Source: Pomacea canaliculata (lineage: Eukaryota; Mollusca; Gastropoda; Architaenioglossa; Ampullariidae). Taken from it: DNA of 64,000 bases. Positions 14,801 to 24,700 of this stretch are shown here, piece after piece. Every line of letters starts with the position of its first letter. Positions within the stretch are counted from its first letter, which is position 1. The notes below the pieces were generated by a model that saw only the letters and a program-made list of their open reading frames with translations, had not been told where the DNA came from and made no database searches. A program made the position numbers and the translations under genes. The DNA is taken from NCBI RefSeq assembly GCF_003073045.1, contig NC_037596.1, positions 13,947,950-14,011,949 of the forward strand. Reading direction: 5' to 3'.

Positions 14801-17800
14801 CAATCAGCTTGAGGATAAGACACACACATGAATTCAGTTAATGACATTGCTTACACCTCGTTTCCAGAGTGTCTACTAACATATATATAGTTGAACGGGT
14901 GTTATACAGTTTTCCTATTTTGTGCAGTAATATGGATGTGTAAAGATTTTTAATACTTGCAAGAAAGACTGTTGGTGCCAGCATAAATGAAATGGATATA
15001 GTCAGTTTATGTTCTTTTTCTTATAGCCTGTGTTACTGTTTTATGCGAAGTGATGTTCTTATGTTACCATTGGCACACAAAACAATTTCCTCTTAAAGAA
15101 CAAATACAGATATTTTGTATTTGTACACACATATGCATATTAAACTCATTCTCTCCTTCCTACTCCCCCCTCACACCCAGTTAACATTTAACATGCACCT
15201 AATCTTTCTTACCCTTAAAGCTACCCCAGACTCTATAGGCGAATGCACACATACACCCCACCTTTATATACATGCATGCACACACACTCAGAAAGAGGGA
15301 GAATGAGTCTTATCATTATAGTACATGTAACCCTGTTATCTACAAACACGAGTGTATGGGATGAAAACCAAGGAATGTATACACTTCACTCTTGGTTCTA
15401 AACTAAAAAAAAATTCCTTATGTACATTAATTTCCCCCACAATGCCTCCCACTAATCCTAAAATCAAACCCTAACCCCAGCTAATTCCTTGCCAATAGAT
15501 CCTTCTGATAGTTGATTCTCTACGATGACACATGTGTACACGCACACACACAAAAGCCTGTCTCTGCAAAAGCAAGAACAAAGGTTAGAAAAGCCTTACA
15601 AATCTCCATCTTCATCCGGTGTAATAGCGGTGTTGATCTCTGACAACAGCTGCAGACTAATTGCAGGTGGCAGAACTTGTGACAACAGGGCCGCTGGCGT
15701 AGGACCAGGCGACACAACTGAAGAAGAAAGAGAAAAAGGTTGAAAAGCAAATTTAAAAGCAGTATCTACACTGGTGCTGTTTGCATGCTTAATCCCTCAA
15801 CATATTTTCTATTCACAGGCCTGAATAACAACTTATTTTCTACTCACAAACCTGACAACAACAAAAAATGTTGTTAATTATGCATATATATTTAGCTGTG
15901 TACTCATGTGCTCACATGTACTCTAAAAAGTTTCATACATGCAATGAGCGCTTTTTCATTGTTGCAATAGAAACCTTGTCAAAACCACCAGCATACACAT
16001 GCTGCATTAATGAAAGCAATACAGCAACACACTCCTGTATATTTTTACGGAAAAATGAGAGAATGAACTTTAATGTGGAACTACTGTAATTTTACCATGT
16101 ATTTTCATTGTGCCTATAACCCAAGCCAAAAATGTTGCTCTTGAGACACAAGGGAAAGCTGTAATATATCCTACTTGAGGATGCCATGCTTGAGTGTTTA
16201 TATGCTTTGCTGACAGCAGCCTGCATTCCTGACAGTCAGTTGTCAGACTCATAATGAAGGCGTCACTTTTACAAGACCTGAGGTTAAGCTGCTGCTCTCT
16301 AACAAATAGTCTGAGCTTTGCTGCACACTATGCATGACTGAATCAAAAGCAAACCTATATTTTAAAAAACAAGAATTGTGATAAAATAGGTCTAAATGGC
16401 AGTTTCTAGATTCTCAAAATTTACATCCAGCATCATTAATCTTAATATCAGGACACTACATATGTGTGAAGCTCCTGGAAAAGCCTAGAATTAACAGCTA
16501 TTTGGATGGTATGATCATAAGTGATACAATTCTGTATTTAGCAGATCGGAGGAAAGTCTTTAATAGACAGCTGCAGATTGTAACATTTATCCCCAAATCT
16601 GCTCAGCACCACCAACCATGAAGTTTCATGGTTTTATGAACAGTGCATACAAACACAGATAAAGCATAGAACATTTTTATTCTCGGAGACTTTAATAATT
16701 ATGATCTCAACGACAAAATTCCCTTCCTGTGTTGGCTGCCCCACTCATCAGTGTGAGTGTAACTGTATGGGTGTGTAAGGTGTACTTATGGTAGCAACTA
16801 ACAAAGGAAAAGTTCTATCTCTGTTATGAACAGAAGTAGACAATAATGATTATTGTATTGTAGATAACAGCTACAGCAGGATACCACAAAGATGGAAGCG
16901 CATAGTAATAGATATGCACTTGGGACAGTTGCTATATCATCTGGCAGCAGTCAAAGGTCACAAGATGACTGTAGTCCATAGCCAGAGCCAGTGTACTGCT
17001 GTTGTTCTTTCTCTCATCCCAAGCAATTATGTTAACTCAATCTTGATATACTGAAATGCCAATTAGCTGGTGACCAACTAGTGGACTTGCAAATATTCTG
17101 AAAATGTTCTCATGAAATACTGTGTCTGTTGTTCTATGAACTACTGTACTCAAAAGAACAATAAAATCTCCATGAGGGTACATATCTTGAAATGTATTTC
17201 AATTAAGTTAAAAGTCTGAGACTTGTCCTTTCTTACCCTGTGCAGGTGTCTCTATTTGCTTCTCTGCTGTCTCAGCTGGCCCATCAATTGTGGAGGGTGT
17301 TGGTGTCTCAGCTTTTGCTGTGGCAGTTGTTGTCACTGATGGTTGAGATATTGGTGGAAATGATGATGTGGTTGGCAGGGTTTGAGGGGAGGCAACTGGA
17401 CTGGTAGCTGAACTGATGGACAAAAATGTTGAAGGTAGAGGTGTGCCCGAGACCGACTCAACAATCTTTCGCTTCTTCAGAGGAAGAGACTTGTCACTGC
17501 TGTCTCTGGGCTGAGGACTGAGTTGGGCCTCAGGACTAAGCAAATCTGGCAACAAAGGTGTCTGCACTGAAACAAATTATTAATGGTAAAATGAGAATTA
17601 TTTGATGTTCCACATGCATCACCAAATCTAAATAAAATTCCCATTACAAGTTGTGAATTAGTTTTCTATACTATTCTTATGTCTTGCTTACACCTAATTA
17701 TCTTTCACATTAAGCCATAAACTTTTGTAAGGTCATATTGCTAGTTACTTGTGGGTTTACAGACAGGTAAACAAAAGAGGCTATATCTTAGTGATATGTT

Positions 17801-19616
17801 TATAGAACTGATAATATAGAATTTCAAGTCTAAAAAAAATGCAAAAGCTGAATAAACTGGTTCTTCTTGCTAAGGTTCTTCTTTCTGCTTATATTTACTC
17901 ACAAAGATGTTTATGTATATGCATATGCATACAAAATACATCTGCAAATATAAGTCATCTTTGCATGACCAGAAACTCTATTTTCTAGGCATTCTCTCAA
18001 CAAATTCACCACAGATGCCACCTTACTTATGAACATTCGAGTTACAATCATTTGGACAAACAGACTCGTATCCTCTTCTCACATATCAACTCAAATTTAT
18101 AGTAAGAATATGAAAGGTAATAAAATTTTATTATCACAGCATTTTATTAAAATGGCAAAATAACGACTTATGAACAATTCATGTTACAAACTTTTTCTGG
18201 AATGTAACTTGTTATTAAGTAGGGTGGCATCTGTAGTAAATTTATATTTTTACAAAAATAATTTAGTAATAGATAATAATTATTAGCCATGCAGCTTTTA
18301 AATGCTGCAGTATGTGAATGAGTTGTGATCATAACAAAGTCTGGTTAATGTTGATCTGAATGAGTGACAGTGTAACAGTATTAACATAATTCTATACAGG
18401 TATCATAAACTGTGTGAGCTGTGTAATTGCGATATGAGACAAAGTTGTATTTGTATTGTAATTTTTGTGTACCTTCTACAGTCCAAGTTGTCGCTGACAT
18501 ATTGCCAATTCAACTAAACATATGGACTCTTACTAAGATATTTGAATATATTTTCCTACCTGTGCTGTTCAGCTGGAGGGAGGCAATAGCATTAGGAAGA
18601 CTGGGAAGATTTGGAATGCTGGGCAGGCTTGTGAGCCCAATGCTGCCCAAAGAGACACTTGGCAGGGTGACACTGAGGGACAAACTGGGCAGATTTTCAG
18701 GAGTTCCAGACCCACTTGCTGCACTTACAGGTAAGCAAGTTGCTGCAACAGTTGTGGGCAAGGCCACCGCTGCACTCTGTACAGGTGTGATTCTGGGAAA
18801 CTGTTCTGCATCACTAAGGTGGCCCTGTGGTGCTGCTGCTGCTGTTGTTGCTAGGCTTGCGAATGAAACTACAGGAATAATATGAGCACCTGTGTGGAGG
18901 TTGGTCCTATCTGAAAGCGTGTGTTCGAATCCCTGCGATCCTGCGAGGTGAAACGCAACTCCCGGACCACCACGAAGGCCAATCTGCTGCTGCGTTGTAC
19001 CAGCCTGGGAAGTTTTCTCTCCTTTGCCAACATTTTTGGTGTTTTTGCGTCTTCCACGTGTAGCGTTCGCAGCATGCACAATCTGCACATGCGCAGAGTC
19101 TGTTATAGATGTCAGCGGCAACGAGAAATGGCCTAACGCCGATGAAGGCAGCGAAGAGATCGGCAAAACATGTGGCACACTCACCTGAGGTACGTTCAGG
19201 GTGACAGAGCTGACACTATTACCACTACCACCACTCTCTGTTGTAGCTGAACCCCGTCCTCGACCCCGGCCACGACTTGACCTACTTTTGGTTTCGCGTC
19301 CCGTTTCACGTTGTTCGCTCTTACCTCGGCCTCGCTCCTTCGTTCGGCTCTTCACGCTCTGTATTTTCTCCCCAGCAGGCTCTGAATCAGTTTGGAGGAT
19401 GCTTATGGCAGGCACCGTGGTGTTTGCGCCCGGAAAAGTCGCCGGCAAGCCCAAGGAAGACAGCGCTTCGGCAGCTGCCATTCTGTCTTCAATCTCCTTT
19501 GGGTCCATCGTGCTTCGTGCGGTTGTGGTTACGCCTTGTGGAGTCGCACTTGTTGTCCAGTACTTTCCGTCGATTCTAGGTCGGTTACCTTGAAATTTCT
19601 GCACTGTAACGGTCAT
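8831..19616 (-). CDS. Nuclear IkB-like ankyrin protein (BCL3 / IkB-zeta type)
   Basis: Eight exons join in phase: 19616-18560, 17566-17237, 15717-15600, 13042-12934, 12593-12392, 11862-11774, 11367-11125 and 10525-8831, giving 1280 residues. The ankyrin block (about residues 497-700) opens with DEDGDLPLHIAVVHEN, continues TPLHLAIKLAYLPGI, APLHTAVMNNDIELVKKL and GRTVLFHAAEGNQKPI, and follows the repeat order and exon pattern of BCL3/NFKBIZ rather than cytoplasmic IkB. The long N-terminal part has an RG-rich stretch near residues 115-123 and a basic KKRK in exon 2 that could be a nuclear localisation signal. The C-terminal 565 residues are low-complexity and Ser/Thr-rich with a Lys-rich patch (KGKKTKSKASRSK). 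Family members bind NF-kB dimers in the nucleus and modulate target genes; that role is inferred. No serine degron of the DSGxxS type was seen near the ankyrins. Two kappaB sites precede the start codon. The ATG at 19616 is the first in the open frame; a more upstream non-coding exon is possible. Confidence 0.88.
13160..14815 (+). mobile_element. Decayed non-LTR retrotransposon (CR1/Rex1/L2-like LINE) in an intron of the IkB-like gene
   Basis: Broken frames on the plus strand, opposite to the host gene, resemble a CR1/Rex1/L2-type ORF2 in correct order. There is a linker after the endonuclease (LQDCCETTDWNVF, then NNKSWVTKYIENK near 13310); the start of the reverse transcriptase (DQLAKILLGL, then a DSLDPIQF-like stretch near 14080-14110); the C-terminal part (YKYLG-like position near 14440, LYCLREISLL, then LQILYTSIICSMTFSLVFWG); and an FIPAAI-like ending near 14780. 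The central catalytic part near 14170-14310 appears lost, and many stops and frameshifts are present. It is a dead copy, interrupted by a second element at about 13545-13815. Confidence 0.75.
13545..13815 (+). mobile_element. 3' end of a retroposon with TTTTGAT tail, nested in the LINE
   Basis: The last ~130 bp (actgtgtgttaaatgtctgt... gacaataaagtctg) match the reverse complement of 40327-40456 closely, and both copies end in short tandem tails, (ATTTTG)n here and (ATTTG)n there. Tandem tails of this kind are typical of CR1/L2-like LINEs and SINEs that borrow their 3' ends. The element interrupts the reverse-transcriptase remains on both sides (before 13500 and after 13820), so it inserted into the older LINE. 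The left border is approximate. Confidence 0.65.
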
Positions 19617-19739
19617 TGTGTACTGCTGCAGGCTTCAAGGTCGGTACAGTCGATCCACATTATTGATTTATCGCTCAACATGCGATTTCAACGGAAAAAC
19701 CAGAATCTTCGAATGTCAGTGGAAAGCACCGACTTGCCA

Positions 19740-19805
19740 GGGAAAGTCCCGCTTGTCACGTGGGCTTGGTGACCCAATCGGAACGAAGAGCCACGGGGAT
19801 TTCCC
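19740..19805 (-). promoter_or_regulatory. Two consensus kappaB sites upstream of the IkB-like gene
   Basis: GGGACTTTCC (minus strand, 19741-19750, with a further matching base at 19740) and GGGGATTTCCC (19795-19805) both fit GGGRNWYYCC exactly. They lie about 125-190 bp upstream of the ATG at 19616 and 44 bp apart, with a CACGTG E-box between them (19758-19763). NF-kB-responsive promoters are the rule for IkB and BCL3-family genes in other animals, so these sites suggest feedback control; binding is inferred. Confidence 0.65.
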
Positions 19806-21159
19806 ACTCTGTGAGCATGTCCGCGAGAATACAAGGTTTCTATTTTTAGAAACTACCAACCGTTTCGAAATCCCAAGGAAACAAAAATGGCCGCCGCGTT
19901 GACTTATTAGAACTCTCGTAACAGAATAAGTCGTTTACGGTTTGTGAGTGTGAACATCTTTGCGCAATAGACCGTCGTCTTCATGGAAACATTCATGCTG
20001 AATTTTTTTTTTTTTACGAATTTTAGTTTGCTGAGGAAGGCAGTTCTCGATGCTTACGTATGTGTTTATACTTGGTAATGGCCTGACCACGTGCTCATGG
20101 CCTCCACGTAAGCTTCCTTGCAAGGGGGTCGTTTCAGTCTATGATTTTCAGGAAAACAGAAAGCTTGCGGCGGTTTCACTCAACTCGTTAAAAGAATCAA
20201 AAATCGATTGCTGCACATGTGTTCGTTGTAGCAACAACCAGGCGAGACATGTGTAACACGGAAAATTTGAGTGTGTACTTTCTAAGCCACTTCGACTGCC
20301 ATGATTAACGACAAGCTGGTATCGACGATCTAAATTCTGAATGTACAGTCCACGAATCCATTTTTTCCCTGGAGCAATAAAAAATATATAACCACATTAA
20401 AATAACTGAAATTTCCATTGGGTCGAGTGGGATTGGAGTTCTAAGGAAATGAGGCCAAATATAGTTCTATAGATTAGAGTTATTATGGAGATATATCAGG
20501 AAATGTGTGATCAAAGGTCTATTTCAACTGCGACAGTGCCTGCATTTTCTCAAGGTGACATGTAATTATTTGTCTTCCTTGTTGCCCAGTAACGTCGACT
20601 GGCGAAGACAAGTCGGTCGAGACTCACATGACAGTATATAGTACACGTGACCGGCTATTCCGCAAATGTCAACATATGAATTCTTCTCAGCGTAAATCAG
20701 GACCTGAATATGATTGAGTTTATGCGCACTAAATGTGACTCAGCAACAACAATAAAGAATTAAATTAAATAAATAACAATTATAACAGATGAGAAGGCTA
20801 CTGATAGATGACTAATGTAATTTACATACACACATGTGCGTGCGTCACACACACACACAGGGCACCAGGAAGGGGAACACCATACACTGCATACAGCATT
20901 ACAATTCATGATCAAAAATGTGACATGATTTTTTTTTTTTTTTGGCAACAGTTTGATTAGAACGACCCCAGGTTGACACGTGTCAAGAGCCTCAGCGCAG
21001 TGTGACCCCGTGGCGTGACGAACTGTTCCCAAAATAGATTGCAGCACCACCATCGGCAAGGACTGAATGGCGACCTGTGAACACTCGGCGGGACGAGCAA
21101 AGGCCGCTCTGCCTATTCGGTGTGACAGGTACACAGGATGTTTGTGGTTATAATGACAC

Positions 21160-21194
21160 GGGGGGGGGGGGGGGAGATACAAAAAAAAAAAAAA
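21160..21194. repeat. G15 followed by A14 homopolymers
   Basis: A run of 15 G (21160-21174) is followed after six bases by 14 A (21181-21194). Such runs are prone to length error in assemblies and could form structured DNA; no gene function is evident. Confidence 0.85.
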
Positions 21195-22689
21195 TGAACA
21201 TTCTATAATTTCGCAGGCAGCTTGCCAAATGAAAGGCCTGCAGGTCAGTAACTCATGACCTCTTGCAACAGGCATCACTTACTAAGCGTCGACTTCTCCC
21301 TGCCGCCATAACAAGCAGTTCTACATAGCATCACACACCTCCCCCATTGGACTCCAACCCCACCCGACTCCAGCCCCACCGATCCCACATGTACATTTTT
21401 TTTTTCAAGGAATGAGCGCAAAGGCTAAAAATAGACGCTTACGCGGCAAAGCTGTTGTAGCGGTTACACAACAAGGCGGGCCTGTGAACTGGTTCATTGT
21501 CGGCAAAATGCACCTGCCCTGTGACCGAGATGACATCATCGGCAAGCAAAAACAAACACGTGTAGTCTGCCGATGCCTGTAGCTAATAAATTTCAAAAAA
21601 AAAAATTTATAAAATGCAGATATCGAGATTAATGACCATATTAGGGGGTAGGGGAGGAATTAATTTATTCCTTGATGCAGATATGAAATATTTATGAACA
21701 TTGATTATCTGGACCAGGTGAAGGTAGAGGCCTTGTGTCGTGTGTCTGCAAGGAAATGAAAGGTTGAAGCATTGCATAATGTGGAGGATGAGTGTGCGCT
21801 GGGGATAACGGTAGCTGCATCATGGTTATGTTACCCGACAGTCGACGGTTCGACGCCAGTAACTGCACATTAATTTTTATCAACAGGCTAAACTGCACGT
21901 GGGCGATTTCCATCGAAATTAAATTATAAATGAATCAATGCTGTAAAATATCTTTTCTGAGAGGGTCATTTTATACAAGAACCTGTCTCGATTTTTCCAG
22001 AACGTGAAAATTTCCTTTTTCCTGGATATTTCAGTTTGTGTGGGAGGAGGGATGTAATTCCCTTTTAATTTAAGAGTAAAACATTAATTACTTGTAATTT
22101 CTCAGCAGTTAATGCTCTGAAAGCTTCCTCTCAGTCGCCTCTCTAGCTGTCACCGTGCTGAACTGGAAAACCTTTCTCCTTCCTTCCTCTTGCTAAGATT
22201 TTATTTTCTCGCCCTGGCACTAACTTTTATTTATTTATTTTTTTAACTTCGAGGCAACTGAGAGAGAGCGTGAGGTGCAAAGTGTAAACGATCGGAGTTA
22301 TTTCCACAACATGAAAGCCAAAAGCTAATCGATCCGCGTGCGCGACCTTTCACCTTTTGAACTCTTTAAAAGCAGCCGTGCAATAAAAGTTTATTTCAGT
22401 GGGTTGTAGACTATTTTTTTTAACCTAATTTGGGCACACTGTGGTCAGAGGTGCAACAATGGCATCAATAAATTTGGGGAGGGGTATCTATAATTTCGGG
22501 TACCACAGGCAAGGAGTGTCAAAGGAACTTTTGTTGTATTTTTATTTTATTTGTAAGACATTAACCAGGGTAAAGCTTGAGCTTAGCTCACAGCCGCAGA
22601 GAAAAGTGTCAGGAAAATATAGTTTAGGGGGTGTATCCTGCATGGGGACATTTCTTTCAGGTTGACTGGTTTTCGGGGATATGCGGCTT

Positions 22690-22742
22690 TGTGTGTGTGA
22701 GTGAGAAAGAGAGAGAAAGAGAGACAGAAAGAGAGAGAGGGA
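22690..22742. repeat. GT then GA-rich simple repeat
   Basis: A short (GT)n run passes into a GAGA-rich stretch of about 45 bp. It is a simple-sequence repeat in the gene desert; no function is visible. Confidence 0.8.
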
Positions 22743-23035
22743 GCTTTTCTGCGTGTATGAATGAGTGTCCATGAATAACCAAGAAAACAAGAATTTGAAT
22801 TGCATTCATGAACGTACAGTGCGCCTAAACTTAATTAACTTTCAATGTGTGCATGGAGAGTTCCAAGACGAGAAGTGCTTGTGTACTCTAAGCTACCCTA
22901 CGAACTCTTGACCTCTTGTAACCTTTAGTCCTGTTTCATCAATAATCCTCTAATGGGGACAACGGTTACGAAAGCAAGCCTGCTCCCCGGGTGTTGATCT
23001 TAGTCACCTGGCTACAAAGTTTGCTGATTTTTTTT

Positions 23036-23090
23036 TCATCATCGTCATCATCTTCATCGTCGTCGTCGTCGTCGTCGACATCATCATCTC
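23036..23090. repeat. TCA/TCG trinucleotide repeat
   Basis: An imperfect run of TCA, TCT and TCG triplets, with seven TCG in succession around 23060, lies outside any supported exon. It is a microsatellite. Confidence 0.8.
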
Positions 23091-23729
23091 ACTTCTGCCC
23101 AAGCTAGTTTGCGGATAGGCAAGTACTCGAACCTCTATGGATGCAATGCACAGTGTTCTGAACCTGAGACCGTTTCCACGCTCCTATCGATTCCTCCTCC
23201 CACACACGCGCGCGCACGCACAGAAGATTGCATTGAAATTTTGATTGAAATGTCGTCCGAGCTCGTCCCTGTACAAGTCAAGGCAGCCACTGGTCGTTGG
23301 GTAGTGCAGGCTGATCATGCAGTGGATTTACATTGCTGTTGTTGTCGTTGTCGCTGTAGTAACCTCCAATTATCGTCGTAATTATAGTCGTTGTCAGTCC
23401 TACTCCACCTTTTTGTTTACCTTTCGCTCATTCTATTTAAAGCCATGATGTCATCGTACCGGATCCAGTTATGTCTGTCGTTGTCACTTCGTGTCTCGTC
23501 GATCTCGTTTGATCATTGGCTGTAAAACAAATTAAAGACACTTGCCTGGATGGGATCCCCTACTCGAACCCTAAATAATTTCAACCAGGGTAACACCAGG
23601 TCAATATGGCAGCCCTTCCCCTCCGCCTTCTCCCTCAAGCGCATGGCCAACACCAACAAGTCCTGGCTTCCTATCGAGCCAGTTAAAAAAAAAAACAAGT
23701 GAAGACAGAAGACAAAAGATTCACCTTTA

Positions 23730-24700
23730 AAACACAGCTACATTGGAAATCCTGCCGCAAATGTCTGTGAAAATCAAACCCCCGGCCTTCTCTCTACCCC
23801 TACTACTGACCAAAGTTGACACATGGTAGGGTTTTAGTTGATAGTAAGAAGGTCCTGCACAGGAGACCAGCCCATGTCTTCACGTGTGTAAATCAGTTAT
23901 CCATCCGCGATGTCGACCACCCACCTTGAAGGACAAACTTCGACAAGATGTCATGCCGGGTCACGTGTTCTTCAAGAAGATGCTGAACAGCACTCTTCAC
24001 CTACACCTACGGTCGTGTGAAAGTAAACTGCTACTTGGTTATGTTTTGAAGGATGATGATGTCTGAAATATTCAGGAGAAGGTGTCCATGTCTTCGATGA
24101 TTGAAGTCTTGTGTTTACCTGTCTTCGTAAGGGTCCTCAGTATAGTTGGTTGGCCTTTTAGCTGTCACTTCTTCTATGGTCGGGCATTGATCTACGATTC
24201 AATTTTCCCTACCTGACTTCGTCCTTTTGTTTATGGCACAATTCACTTCTTTGTATTTGAATGCTTATTCGGGTTTTTTTTCTTTACTCTCTTCAAAGCC
24301 CTCCTTTATTCACGGAGGTCTTGGATGTTCGTGACCAAGGCTTCCTCCTACGTCCTGACACATCATGAGCTGTTGGCAGTTGCACCTCTTTGATGTTTCA
24401 AGCGAGGGTGTTTACATCACAGCCTCTTCATTACCTTCAACAGTGGCTTTAAAGACCTTTGCAACATCTTGCATCTTCTCCAATTCAAAGCGAATTCGAG
24501 GGATGTCTGAGGGACGCTTCAACTTCAGTCTCACTAACACAGGGTATTGGTCATTCCCTATGTTAGGGCCATGATAATGCTGAATTGTCCAGGCAAAAAG
24601 ATGAAGTCGATTTGGTAATGGATTAGTTCATCTGGTGAGTGCTATGACCGTCCTGGATCTTTTGTGGGGATGTAATGTGTCGAGGAGGTAATGCGTTCTA
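23730..24700 (-). mobile_element. Decayed non-LTR retrotransposon (LINE), minus strand
   Basis: Read on the minus strand, 24560-24290 gives VRLKLKRPSDIPRIRFELEK, then MQDVAKVFKATVEGNEEAV and a KPWVTNIQDLR-like stretch. This is the typical linker between endonuclease and reverse transcriptase in common invertebrate LINEs. Further along the minus strand (about 23975-23860) comes EHVTRHDILSKFVLQG followed by a MDN...VKTWAGL stretch, which resembles the C-terminal zinc-knuckle-side end of the same ORF. The reverse transcriptase between them is missing, so the copy is internally deleted. The C-terminal motif resembles the element in PSMD9 intron 1, so the two may belong to one family. Confidence 0.65.

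Noticed and set aside
18915-18945. A B-box-like gtgttcgaatccctg suggesting a tRNA or SINE
   Set aside because: It lies inside the first coding exon of the IkB-like gene in an uninterrupted frame, with no A-box or cloverleaf around it.
20760-21278. A 172-codon minus-strand open frame
   Set aside because: It runs through G15, A14 and other homopolymers and has no recognisable domain; low complexity explains its length.
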